From NCBI GenBank assembly GCA_021808445.1, contig JAKBBP010000004.1:43628-107627 (forward strand): a DNA stretch of 64,000 bases, in the 5' to 3' direction. Below, in pieces: positions 26,527 to 35,452 of the stretch. The stretch is from Pseudomonadota bacterium. GTDB taxonomy: Bacteria; Pseudomonadota; Gammaproteobacteria; Burkholderiales; Burkholderiaceae_C. The notes under the pieces were generated by a model. The model searched no databases. It had not been told where the DNA came from and worked only from the letters and a program-made list of their open reading frames with translations. The number at the start of each line of letters is the position of its first letter. The first letter of the stretch is position 1. The position numbers were made by a program, and so were the translations under genes.

Positions 26527-28290
26527 GTGCAACTGAATCAACGCAAATTCGACGTCGTCGTGGTCGGTGCCGGGGGCTCCGGCCTGCGCTGCGCGCTGCA
26601 GCTGGCGCGCGCCGGCCTGGACGTGGCCGTGCTGTCCAAGGTATTCCCCACCCGCTCGCACACGGTGGCCGCCCAGGGCGGCATTTCCGCCTCGCTGGGC
26701 AACATGAGCGAGGACAACTGGTACTGGCACATGTTCGACACCGTCAAGGGTTCGGACTACCTGGGTGACCAGGACGCCATCGAGTTCATGTGTCGCGAAG
26801 CGCCCAGCGCGGTGTACGAGCTCGAGCACATGGGCATGCCTTTCGACCGCAATCCGGACGGCACCATCTACCAGCGCCCCTTCGGCGGCCACACGGCCAA
26901 CCTGGGCGAGAAGGCCGTGCAGCGCGCCTGCGCCGCCGCCGACCGCACCGGGCACGCGCTGCTGCACACCCTGTACCAGCAGAACGTCGCCGCGCGCACC
27001 CACTTCTTCGTCGAATGGATGGCCCTGGACCTGATCCGCGACGCCGACGGTGAGGTGCTGGGCGTGGTGGCCATGGAAATGGAAACCGGCGAGGTCAGCG
27101 TGCTGCGGGCCAAGTCCACGGTGCTGGCCACCGGCGGGGCCGGGCGCATCTTCGCCGCCTCGACCAACGCCTACATCAACACCGGGGACGGGATCGGCAT
27201 GGCCGCGCGCGCGGGCATTCCGCTGCAGGACATGGAGTTCTGGCAGTTCCACCCCACCGGCGTGGCCGGCGCCGGGGTGCTGATCACCGAGGGCGTACGT
27301 GGCGAGGGCGGCATCCTGCTCAACGCCAACGGCGAGCGTTTCATGGAGCGCTACGCGCCTACCTACAAGGATCTGGCGCCGCGCGACTTCGTGTCGCGCT
27401 CGATGGACCAGGAGATCAAGGAAGGCCGCGGCGCGGGCCCGCACAAGGATTACGTGCTGCTCAAGCTCGACCATCTGGGGGCCGAGACCATCCACAAGCG
27501 CCTGCCGTCGATTGCCGAGATCGCGCGCAAGTTCGCCAACGTGGACTGCACCAAGGAGCCGATCCCCGTGGTGCCCACCATTCACTACCAGATGGGCGGC
27601 ATCCCGACCAACATCCACAGCCAGGTCCTGACCGTCGGCGCCGACGGCAGCGAGCAGGTGGTGCAGGGCCTGTATGCCATCGGCGAGTGCTCCTGCGTCA
27701 GTGTGCACGGCGCGAACCGGCTGGGCACCAACTCGCTGCTCGACCTCGTGGTGTTCGGCCGCTCGGCCGGGCGTCACATCGTCGAGAGCGAGCGCGTGCG
27801 CGGCACGCACAAGGATCTCCCGGCCGATTGCGCCGACGCTCCGCTGGCCCGACTGGCCCGGCTCGAGTCCTCGAGCGACGGCGAGCCCATCCAGGACGTG
27901 GCGAACTCGATCCGCGCCAGCATGCAGAAGCACTGCGGGGTGTTCCGCACCTCCGACCTGCTCAAGGAGGGCGTGGAGCAGATCGCGCAGATCGAGCAGC
28001 GCGTGCAGCACATCCACCTGAAGGACAAGTCCAAGGTGTTCAACACCGCGCGCGTCGAGGCGCTGGAGGTGGAGAACCTGATCGAAACGGCCAAGGCCAC
28101 CATCGTGTCGGCCGAGGCGCGCAAGGAAAGCCGGGGCGCGCATTCGCACCGCGACTTCCAGGACCGCGACGACGCCAACTGGCTCAAGCACACGCTGTGG
28201 TTCCGCGAAGGCAACCGCCTGGCCTACCGCGAGGTGCAGATGAAGCCGCTGACCGTGGAAACCTTCAAGCCCAAGGCTCGCACTTTCTGA
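26527..28290 (+). CDS. sdhA: Succinate dehydrogenase flavoprotein subunit
   Basis: A 587-residue FAD subunit that oxidises succinate to fumarate on the cytoplasmic face. It has the FAD motif VVVGAGGSGLRCAL, the covalent-FAD histidine in PTRSHTVAAQGG (about His45), the active-site region HPTGVAGAGVLITEGVRGEGG, and SCVSVHGANRLGTNSLLDLVVFG. The start is a GTG at 26527 with GGAGGG upstream, 3 bp after the sdhD stop. Confidence 0.98.
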   Translation: MQLNQRKFDVVVVGAGGSGLRCALQLARAGLDVAVLSKVFPTRSHTVAAQGGISASLGNMSEDNWYWHMFDTVKGSDYLGDQDAIEFMCREAPSAVYELEHMGMPFDRNPDGTIYQRPFGGHTANLGEKAVQRACAAADRTGHALLHTLYQQNVAARTHFFVEWMALDLIRDADGEVLGVVAMEMETGEVSVLRAKSTVLATGGAGRIFAASTNAYINTGDGIGMAARAGIPLQDMEFWQFHPTGVAGAGVLITEGVRGEGGILLNANGERFMERYAPTYKDLAPRDFVSRSMDQEIKEGRGAGPHKDYVLLKLDHLGAETIHKRLPSIAEIARKFANVDCTKEPIPVVPTIHYQMGGIPTNIHSQVLTVGADGSEQVVQGLYAIGECSCVSVHGANRLGTNSLLDLVVFGRSAGRHIVESERVRGTHKDLPADCADAPLARLARLESSSDGEPIQDVANSIRASMQKHCGVFRTSDLLKEGVEQIAQIEQRVQHIHLKDKSKVFNTARVEALEVENLIETAKATIVSAEARKESRGAHSHRDFQDRDDANWLKHTLWFREGNRLAYREVQMKPLTVETFKPKARTF

Positions 28291-28313
28291 CGCTCCAGCA
28301 CACGGAGACCCTG

Positions 28314-29024
28314 ATGACCCGCAAGATGAAGTTTTCGATCTACCGCTACGACCCGGACCGCGATGCCCGGCCGTACATGCAGGACTACGAGGTCGAGCTG
28401 CAGCACAACGACAAGATGCTGCTCGATGCGCTCATGCGCATCAAGGCCGACGTCGATGAGACCCTGGCCTTCCGGCGTTCCTGCCGCGAAGGGGTGTGCG
28501 GCTCCGACGGCATGAACATCAACGGCAAGAACGGCCTGACCTGCACCACCAACCTGCTCACGCTGAAGGAGCCGGTGGTGCTCAAGCCGCTGCCCGGCCT
28601 GCCGGTGATTCGCGACCTGATCGTCGACATGACCCAGTTCTTCAAGCAGTACCACTCGGTCAAGCCGTACCTGATCAACGACACGCCGGCGCCCGAGAAG
28701 GAGCGCTTGCAGAGCCCCGAGCAGCGCGAGGTGCTCAACGGCCTGTACGAGTGCATCCTTTGCGCCAGTTGTTCCACGTCGTGCCCGAGCTTCTGGTGGA
28801 ATCCGGACAAGTTCGTCGGCCCGGCCGGCCTGCTGCAGGCCTACCGCTTCATCGCCGACAGCCGCGACGAGGCGACCGGAGCGCGCCTGGACGACCTGGA
28901 AGATCCGTACCGGCTGTTCCGCTGCCACACCATCATGAACTGTGTCGACGTGTGCCCGAAGGAGCTCAATCCGACGCGGGCCATCGGCAACATCAAGGAC
29001 ATGTTGCTGCGTCGCGCGGTCTGA
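28314..29024 (+). CDS. sdhB: Succinate dehydrogenase iron-sulfur subunit
   Basis: A 236-residue subunit carrying three clusters. [2Fe-2S]: Cys57, Cys62, Asp65 (as in E. coli) and Cys77. [4Fe-4S]: Cys147, Cys150, Cys153 and Cys214. [3Fe-4S]: Cys157, Cys204 and Cys210. It passes electrons from FAD to the quinone site formed with SdhC/SdhD. The ATG at 28314 has CGGAG upstream and follows sdhA by 23 bp. Confidence 0.97.
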   Translation: MTRKMKFSIYRYDPDRDARPYMQDYEVELQHNDKMLLDALMRIKADVDETLAFRRSCREGVCGSDGMNINGKNGLTCTTNLLTLKEPVVLKPLPGLPVIRDLIVDMTQFFKQYHSVKPYLINDTPAPEKERLQSPEQREVLNGLYECILCASCSTSCPSFWWNPDKFVGPAGLLQAYRFIADSRDEATGARLDDLEDPYRLFRCHTIMNCVDVCPKELNPTRAIGNIKDMLLRRAV

Positions 29025-29031
29025 GATCGTC

Positions 29032-29316
29032 ATGCACCCAGCGTCCGGCAGTCCGGAGAGTCCCGAGGAGCACGCTGCCGCATTGCGCAGGTTGCGCTGG
29101 CGCGCGCGCCGCGGGCTGCTGGAGAACGATCTGATGTTCACCCGGTTTTTCGCCCGTCACGGCGATTCCCTGGATCCCGCGCGCGCGGCGGCCCTGGGCG
29201 AATTGCTGGAGCTTGACGACAACACGCTGCTGGCGCTGCTGCTCGGACACATCGAGCCGCCGGCCCAGGCGCAGGCGGCGCAGCGCCTGGGCCTGCTCGA
29301 CATGCTGCGAGACTGA
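29032..29316 (+). CDS. sdhE: SdhE, FAD assembly factor
   Basis: A 94-residue protein needed for covalent flavinylation of SdhA. The RRGLLENDLMFTRFF segment corresponds to the conserved RGxxE motif that contacts the flavoprotein; the C-terminal helical half is LLELDDNTLLALLLG. It begins 7 bp after the sdhB stop, consistent with stoichiometric co-expression. Confidence 0.93.
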   Translation: MHPASGSPESPEEHAAALRRLRWRARRGLLENDLMFTRFFARHGDSLDPARAAALGELLELDDNTLLALLLGHIEPPAQAQAAQRLGLLDMLRD

Positions 29317-29367
29317 GCCGCGTCGCGCAGAAATCGCGGCCGTCACCCCCAACCCCCGGAGCCCCCC

Positions 29368-30681
29368 ATGAAGCCATCCGACGTCAAAGCCACGCTGTCC
29401 TTCTCCGACGGCGCGCCCAGCATCGAGCTGCCGATCTACAAGGGCTCGGTCGGTCCGGACGTGATCGACATCCGCAAGCTGTACGGCCAGACCGGCAAGT
29501 TCACCTACGACCCCGGTTTCCTGTCCACCGCCTCGTGCAATTCGGCCATCACCTACATCGACGGCGACAAGGGTGAACTGCTTTATCGCGGCTACCCGAT
29601 CGAGCAGCTGGCGGTCGAGTGCGACTACATGGAGACCTGCTACCTGATCCTGTACGGCGAACTGCCCAACGCCGCGCAGAAGGCCGACTTCGTGAACCGC
29701 GTGACCCAGCACACGATGGTCAACGAGCAGATGCAGTTCTTCCTGCGCGGCTTCCGCCGCGACGCCCACCCGATGGCCGTGCTGACGGGCCTGGTCGGCG
29801 CCATGTCGGCCTTCTACCCCGACTCGATCAATCTGAACGACGCCGCGCAGCGCGACATCTCGGCGATCCGCCTGATCGCCAAGATGCCCACGCTGGTGGC
29901 CATGGCCTACAAGTACAACATGGGCCAGCCGTACATGTACCCGCAGAACAAGCTGAGCTACGCGGGGAATTTCATGCGCATGATGTGGGCCACGCCTTGC
30001 GAGGAATACGTGCCCAGCCCGGTGATCGAGCGCGCGCTGGACCGCATCTTCATCCTGCACGCCGACCACGAGCAGAACGCCTCCACCTCCACGGTGCGCC
30101 TGTGCGCCTCCAGCGGGACCAACCCCTTCGCGGCCATCGCCGCCGGCGTGGCCTGTCTGTGGGGCCCGGCCCATGGTGGCGCCAACGAGGCCTGCCTGAA
30201 CATGCTCTACGACATCCAGGCCAACGGCGGCGTGGCCAGGATCGGCGAGTTCATCGAGAAGGTGAAGGACAAGAACTCCTCGGTGCGCCTGATGGGCTTC
30301 GGCCACCGGGTCTACAAGAACTACGACCCGCGCGCCAAGCTGATGCGCGAGACCTGCCACGAGGTGCTGGATGCGCTGGGCCTGCACGACGACCCGCTGT
30401 TCAAGCTGGCCATGACCCTGGAGAAGATCGCCCTGGAGGACGACTACTTCATCCAGCGCAAGCTGTACCCGAACGTGGACTTCTATTCGGGCATCGTGCA
30501 AAAGGCCATCGGCGTGCCGGTTTCGCTGTTCACGGCGATTTTCGCCCTGGCGCGCACCGTGGGCTGGATCGCGCAGCTCAACGAGATGATTTCCGACCCC
30601 GAGTACAAGATCGGGCGTCCGCGTCAGCTGTTCACGGGCTCGTCCAGCCGCGCGGTGCTGCCCCTGGCCCAGCGTCCCTAG
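29368..30681 (+). CDS. gltA: Citrate synthase
   Basis: A 437-residue type II (hexameric) citrate synthase condensing oxaloacetate and acetyl-CoA. Catalytic residues are visible in [10 protein letters not shown] (His234) and [16 protein letters not shown] (His313), with the catalytic Asp in YPNVDFYSG. It closes the sdh-sdhE-gltA run, 51 bp after sdhE. A strong hairpin lies about 90 nt after its stop. Confidence 0.98.
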   Translation: MKPSDVKATLSFSDGAPSIELPIYKGSVGPDVIDIRKLYGQTGKFTYDPGFLSTASCNSAITYIDGDKGELLYRGYPIEQLAVECDYMETCYLILYGELPNAAQKADFVNRVTQHTMVNEQMQFFLRGFRRDAHPMAVLTGLVGAMSAFYPDSINLNDAAQRDISAIRLIAKMPTLVAMAYKYNMGQPYMYPQNKLSYAGNFMRMMWATPCEEYVPSPVIERALDRIFILHADHEQNASTSTVRLCASSGTNPFAAIAAGVACLWGPAHGGANEACLNMLYDIQANGGVARIGEFIEKVKDKNSSVRLMGFGHRVYKNYDPRAKLMRETCHEVLDALGLHDDPLFKLAMTLEKIALEDDYFIQRKLYPNVDFYSGIVQKAIGVPVSLFTAIFALARTVGWIAQLNEMISDPEYKIGRPRQLFTGSSSRAVLPLAQRP

Positions 30682-30760
30682 GCCTGCCCTCAACCGACAC
30701 GGGGTGTTCGCGCCCTGGCTCCGCCGTGCAGGCCGGGCCCTGGAATCGCGATAAGCCCGC

Positions 30761-30810
30761 TAAAATCAAGGGTCTTGCCCGCTCAGCGAAGCGCGGCAGA
30801 CCCTTTTCGT
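30761..30810 (+). terminator. Hairpin with T-run between gltA and leuC
   Basis: A TAAAAT box is followed after 3 nt by a stem of about 12 pairs (GGGTCT...AGACCC with inner GCC/GGC and CGC/GCG, one or two bulges) and then TTTTCGTTT. It ends about 30 nt before the leuC ATG. It may terminate gltA transcripts or act as an attenuator in the leu leader; the TAAAAT resembles a -10 box but has no good -35. Confidence 0.6.
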
Positions 30811-30841
30811 TTCTCCTGCGCCGCAAGCCGGCCTGATCGCG

Positions 30842-32242
30842 ATGGCACGCACGCTATACGACAAACTCTGGGACGAGCACTTGGTGGACGTCGATTCCGA
30901 CGGCACCGCGCTGCTGTACATCGACCGCCACCTCGTGCACGAGGTGACCAGCCCGCAGGCCTTCGAGGGCCTGGAGCTGGCCGGGCGCAAGGTGTGGCGC
31001 ATCAGCGCCAACCTGGCCGTCTCCGACCACAATGTGCCGACCACGAACCGCGCCGAGGGCATCGCCGACCCGGTTTCACGCCTGCAGGTCGACACCCTCG
31101 ACCGCAATTGCGACGCGCAGGGCATCACCCAGTTCAAGATGAACGACCGCCGCCAGGGCATCGTGCACGTCATCGGCCCCGAGCAGGGGGCGACGCTGCC
31201 GGGCATGACCGTGGTGTGCGGGGATTCGCATACCAGCACCCACGGAGCCTTTGGCGCGCTGGCCTTCGGCATCGGCACCAGCGAGGTCGAGCATGTCCTG
31301 GCCACGCAGACCCTGCTGGCGCGCAAGATGAAGAACATGCTGGTGTGGGTGGGCTCCAGCCTGGGGCCGGGTTGCACCGCGAAGGACCTGGCGCTGGCCG
31401 TGATCGGACGCATCGGCACTGCCGGGGGGACCGGCTGCACCATCGAGTTCGCCGGCCCCGCGGTGCGCGCGCTGAGCATGGAAGGGCGCATGACCCTGTG
31501 CAACATGGCCATCGAGGCCGGCGCGCGCGCCGGCCTGGTGGCCGTGGACGAGACCACCCTGCGCTACATCCAGGGCCGTCCCTATGCGCCCACCGGCGTC
31601 GAGTGGGATCAGGCCGTGCGCTACTGGCGCGGCCTGCACTCCGACGCCGACGCGAACTTCGACCTGCGCGTGGAACTGGACGCGTCCGCCGTGCGCCCGC
31701 AAGTCACCTGGGGCACCTCGCCCGAGATGGTCGTGGCCATCGACGAGCGTGTGCCGGACCCGGAGAAACAGGCCGATCCGGTCAAGCGCGCGGCCATGGA
31801 GCGGGCGCTGGAATACATGAACCTGCAGCCCGGCAAGCCGATCGCGGACATCCGCATCGACAAGGTGTTCATCGGCTCCTGCACCAACTCGCGCATCGAG
31901 GACCTGCGCGAGGCGGCCAAGGTGCTGGCCGGCAAGCGCATCGCCTCGAACGTGCGCCTGGCGCTGGCGGTGCCGGGCTCCGGCCTGGTCAAGGCGCAGG
32001 CCGAGCGCGAGGGCCTGGACAAGATCTTCCTGGCCGCGGGCTTCGAATGGCGTGAGCCGGGCTGTTCCATGTGCCTGGCCATGAACGCCGACCGACTGGA
32101 GCCGGGCGAGCGCTGCGCCTCGACCTCGAACCGCAATTTCGAGGGGCGTCAGGGCCAGGGCGGTCGCACGCACCTGCTGAGCCCGGCGATGGCCGCGGCC
32201 GCGGCGGTGGCCGGCCATTTCGTCGACGTGCGAGGCGCCTGA
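30842..32242 (+). CDS. leuC: 3-isopropylmalate dehydratase large subunit
   Basis: A 466-residue aconitase-family large subunit for leucine synthesis. It has the substrate motif [22 protein letters not shown] and the cluster cysteines in [13 protein letters not shown] and [11 protein letters not shown]. It pairs with LeuD encoded 42 bp downstream and heads a leuC-leuD-leuB-asd run. Confidence 0.98.
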   Translation: MARTLYDKLWDEHLVDVDSDGTALLYIDRHLVHEVTSPQAFEGLELAGRKVWRISANLAVSDHNVPTTNRAEGIADPVSRLQVDTLDRNCDAQGITQFKMNDRRQGIVHVIGPEQGATLPGMTVVCGDSHTSTHGAFGALAFGIGTSEVEHVLATQTLLARKMKNMLVWVGSSLGPGCTAKDLALAVIGRIGTAGGTGCTIEFAGPAVRALSMEGRMTLCNMAIEAGARAGLVAVDETTLRYIQGRPYAPTGVEWDQAVRYWRGLHSDADANFDLRVELDASAVRPQVTWGTSPEMVVAIDERVPDPEKQADPVKRAAMERALEYMNLQPGKPIADIRIDKVFIGSCTNSRIEDLREAAKVLAGKRIASNVRLALAVPGSGLVKAQAEREGLDKIFLAAGFEWREPGCSMCLAMNADRLEPGERCASTSNRNFEGRQGQGGRTHLLSPAMAAAAAVAGHFVDVRGA

Positions 32243-32284
32243 GCCGCGCGGCCCGGGCCCTTGCCAACCAGGAAGCCAGTACCC

Positions 32285-32932
32285 ATGCAAGCCTTCACCG
32301 TGCACCAGGGCGTGGTGGTGCCCATCGATCGTGAAAACGTCGACACCGACGCGATCATCCCCAAGCAGTTCCTCAAGTCCATCCGTCGCACGGGCTTCGG
32401 CCCCAATCTGTTCGACGAATGGCGTTACCTCGACCATGGGGAGCCGGGACAGGATCCGGCCTCGCGCAAGCCGAACCCGGATTTCGTGCTCAACCAGCCC
32501 CGCTACCAGGGCGCCAGCATCATGCTGGCGCGCAAGAATTTCGGCTGCGGGTCCTCGCGCGAGCATGCTCCCTGGGCCATCGAGCAGTGGGGCATCCGGG
32601 CGCTGATCGGCTCGTCGTTCGCCGACATCTTCTTCAACAACTGCTTCAAGACCGGGCTGCTTCCCATCGTGCTGCCCGAGCACGAGGTCGCCCGCATGTT
32701 CGACGAAGTGGCGGCGTTTCCCGGCTATGCGCTGACGGTGGATCTGCCGCGCCAGCGCGTGGTCAAGCCCGATGGCTCCGAGCTTCCCTTCGAGATCACC
32801 GAGTTCCGCAAGCACTGCCTGGTGGGCGGGCTCGACGAGATCGGGCTGACCCTGCGCAAGGCGGACAAGGTGCGTGCCTTCGAGGCCGAGCGCATCGCGC
32901 GCATGCCCTGGCTGGCGCACCGCATCCTCTGA
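32285..32932 (+). CDS. leuD: 3-isopropylmalate dehydratase small subunit
   Basis: A 215-residue swivel-domain subunit partnering LeuC. The N-terminal [17 protein letters not shown] and the active-site [12 protein letters not shown] motifs are intact. The start MQAFTVHQG at 32285 is chosen over an in-frame ATG 24 nt upstream on the basis of the family N-terminus. Confidence 0.97.
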   Translation: MQAFTVHQGVVVPIDRENVDTDAIIPKQFLKSIRRTGFGPNLFDEWRYLDHGEPGQDPASRKPNPDFVLNQPRYQGASIMLARKNFGCGSSREHAPWAIEQWGIRALIGSSFADIFFNNCFKTGLLPIVLPEHEVARMFDEVAAFPGYALTVDLPRQRVVKPDGSELPFEITEFRKHCLVGGLDEIGLTLRKADKVRAFEAERIARMPWLAHRIL

Positions 32933-32965
32933 TTCCCGCGGCCCCCTTTCGAGAAAGCCAATCGC

Positions 32966-34060
32966 ATGAATATCGCAGTCCTGCCGGGCGACGGCATCGG
33001 TCCTGAAATCATCGAGCAGGCCATGCGCGTGCTTCAGCGCCTGCGCGCCGACGGCCTGAAGCTGGAGTTCGAGTTCGCCGACGTCGGCGGCGCCGCCTAC
33101 GAGCGCCACGGACACCCTCTTCCGCCTGCCACCCTGGCGCTCGCGCAGCGTGCCGACGCGGTGTTGTTCGGCGCCGTGGGGGATCCGCGTTTCGACCGTC
33201 TCGAGCGTGCGCTGCGTCCGGAGCAGGCCATCCTGGGACTGCGCAAGAACCTGGGACTGTTCGCCAACCTGCGCCCGGCCATTTTGTATCCCGAACTCGC
33301 GCAGGCCTCCTCCCTCAAGCCGGAGGTCGTCTCCGGCCTGGACATCCTCATCGTGCGCGAGCTCACCGGTGACATCTACTTCGGCCAGCCCCGCGGCCGC
33401 CGTGATGCCCCCGACGGCGCCTTCGCAGGCCAGCCGGAAGCCTTCGACACCATGCGCTACAGCCGCCCGGAGATCGAGCGCATCGCCCACGTGGCCTTCC
33501 AGGCCGCGCGTACCCGCAAGGCGGCCGGACATGCAGGGCGCGTGACCAGCGTGGACAAGGCCAACGTGCTGGAGACCTTCCAGTTCTGGAAGGACGTGGT
33601 CACCGAGGTCCACGCCCAGTACCCGGACATCGAGCTGGAGCACATGTACGTGGACAACGCGGCGATGCAACTGGTGCGCGCTCCCAAGAAATTCGATGTG
33701 GTGGTCACGGGCAACATGTTCGGGGACATCCTCTCCGATGAGGCCGCAATGCTCACCGGCTCCATCGGCATGCTGCCGTCGGCTTCGCTGAACGAGCAGG
33801 GGCGGGGCCTGTACGAGCCCTCCCACGGCTCGGCGCCCGACATCGCCGGGCGCGGCCTGGCCAACCCGCTGGCCACCATCCTCAGCGCCGCCATGATGCT
33901 GCGCTACTCCCTGGGGCAGGCCGAAGCCGCGCAGCGCGTGGAAAAAGCCGTGCGCGAGGTGCTGCGCCAGGGCCTGCGCACCGCCGACATCGCCGAGCCG
34001 GGCCAGGCCAGCGTGGGCACCGCAGGCATGGGCGATGCGGTGGTCGCGGCCTTGGGCTGA
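32966..34060 (+). CDS. leuB: 3-isopropylmalate dehydrogenase
   Basis: A 364-residue NAD-dependent decarboxylating dehydrogenase. It shows the [10 protein letters not shown] opening, [13 protein letters not shown], and the metal-binding aspartates in [15 protein letters not shown], followed by [13 protein letters not shown]. It follows leuD by 33 bp, with AGAAAG as a weak ribosome-binding site. Confidence 0.97.
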   Translation: MNIAVLPGDGIGPEIIEQAMRVLQRLRADGLKLEFEFADVGGAAYERHGHPLPPATLALAQRADAVLFGAVGDPRFDRLERALRPEQAILGLRKNLGLFANLRPAILYPELAQASSLKPEVVSGLDILIVRELTGDIYFGQPRGRRDAPDGAFAGQPEAFDTMRYSRPEIERIAHVAFQAARTRKAAGHAGRVTSVDKANVLETFQFWKDVVTEVHAQYPDIELEHMYVDNAAMQLVRAPKKFDVVVTGNMFGDILSDEAAMLTGSIGMLPSASLNEQGRGLYEPSHGSAPDIAGRGLANPLATILSAAMMLRYSLGQAEAAQRVEKAVREVLRQGLRTADIAEPGQASVGTAGMGDAVVAALG

Positions 34061-34109
34061 GCCGGATTCCCGCCTTTCGCACATCCCGAAATCCAAGGAA
34101 ATCAAGAAC

Positions 34110-35216
34110 ATGGCAAAGCAGCGTGTCGGCCTGGTGGGCTGGCGAGGCATGGTGGGATCGGTGCTCATGCAGCGCATGCGCGCCGAGGGCGACTTCGAGC
34201 TCTTCGAAGCGGTGTATTTCTCGACCAGCAATGCCGGGGGCCGGGCGCCGGATGGCTCCGCGCTGCACGACGCTTCGGATCTGGAGGCGCTTCGCGCATG
34301 CGACATGATCGTCACCGCGCAGGGTGGCGACTACACCAGCGCGGTGTTCGAGCCCTTGCGTGCCACCGGCTGGAAGGGACACTGGATCGACGCGGCTTCC
34401 TCGCTGCGCATGCGCGACGACGCGGTGATCGTGCTGGATCCGGTGAACCGGCCGGTGATCGACGCTGCGCTGGCGCGTGGCGGGCGAAACTGGATCGGCG
34501 GAAATTGCACGGTCAGCTGCATGTTGATGGGCGTGGGCGCCCTGTTCAAGGCGGGCCTGGTCGAATGGATGAGTTCCATGACCTACCAGGCCGCCTCGGG
34601 GGGCGGGGCGCAGCACATGCGCGAACTGCTCACCCAGTTCGGCACCCTCAACACGGCGGTGCGCGGGCTGCTGGACGACCCCGCCTCGGCCATCCTGGAT
34701 ATCGACCGTGGCGTCATCGAAACCCAGCGCGCCCTGCCGCCCTCGGACACGCGTCATTTCGAGGTCCCGCTGGGAGGCAGCCTGATCCCCTGGATCGACA
34801 AGGACCTGGGCAACGGCGTGTCGCGCGAGGAATGGAAGGGCGGTGCCGAGACCAACAAGATCCTCGGCCAGGCCCATCCCGTGCCGGTGGACGGGCTGTG
34901 CGTGCGTATCGGCGCCATGCGCTGCCACAGCCAGGCGCTGACCTTCAAGTTGCGCCGGGACGTGCCGTTGACCGAGATCGAGGCCATGATTGCCGCCGAT
35001 AACGAGTGGGTCAAGGTGGTCCCGAACACCCGTGAGGCGAGCATGCGCGAGCTCACCCCGGTGGCGGTCACCGGCACGCTGGGGATTCCGGTCGGGCGCC
35101 TGCGCAAGATGGCCATGGGGCCGGAGTACCTGAGTGCCTTTACCGTTGGGGACCAGTTGTTGTGGGGGGCGGCGGAGCCCTTGCGCCGGATGTTGCGCAT
35201 ACTTTTGGAGGCTTGA
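34110..35216 (+). CDS. asd: Aspartate-semialdehyde dehydrogenase
   Basis: A 368-residue NADPH-dependent enzyme making aspartate semialdehyde for lysine, threonine, methionine and peptidoglycan. It has the [18 protein letters not shown] nucleotide motif, the catalytic cysteine in GGNCTVSCM (Cys133) and the active-site segment [16 protein letters not shown]. The WRGMVGS form marks the Gram-negative subfamily. It starts 49 bp after leuB; a 236-bp gap with its own promoter-like element follows. Confidence 0.97.
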   Translation: MAKQRVGLVGWRGMVGSVLMQRMRAEGDFELFEAVYFSTSNAGGRAPDGSALHDASDLEALRACDMIVTAQGGDYTSAVFEPLRATGWKGHWIDAASSLRMRDDAVIVLDPVNRPVIDAALARGGRNWIGGNCTVSCMLMGVGALFKAGLVEWMSSMTYQAASGGGAQHMRELLTQFGTLNTAVRGLLDDPASAILDIDRGVIETQRALPPSDTRHFEVPLGGSLIPWIDKDLGNGVSREEWKGGAETNKILGQAHPVPVDGLCVRIGAMRCHSQALTFKLRRDVPLTEIEAMIAADNEWVKVVPNTREASMRELTPVAVTGTLGIPVGRLRKMAMGPEYLSAFTVGDQLLWGAAEPLRRMLRILLEA

Positions 35217-35320
35217 TCAGCATTCCGTCCAGCGGTCTTTCGGGGGCGCCGGTTTGCATGCGCGCCACGCCGATCCGGGGCGCAGCGCCAATTCCTGCCG
35301 GTTTCCGGGGGACGATTGGT

Positions 35321-35326
35321 TACTAT
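35321..35326 (+). promoter_or_regulatory. Possible -10 box upstream of fimV
   Basis: TACTAT stands in the 236-bp gap between asd and fimV, about 125 bp before the fimV start. No clear -35 is seen, so this is tentative. The rest of the gap shows no gene. Confidence 0.3.
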
Positions 35327-35452
35327 CGCATGCGAAACCCCTGCAACGCAGTTTGCAATCAAGGGGATGGGGGCGTGCATTGAAGCGATGGATGAGCCTG
35401 CGGGCGGATTCGCACGCGTAGCCGGGCAACCATGCAGATCAGGGGAAGCAAC

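Noticed and set aside
31076..34315. A 1,079-codon minus-strand open frame opposite leuC-leuD-leuB
   Set aside because: Three clear forward genes with correct motifs occupy it; no plausible start or domain on the reverse strand.
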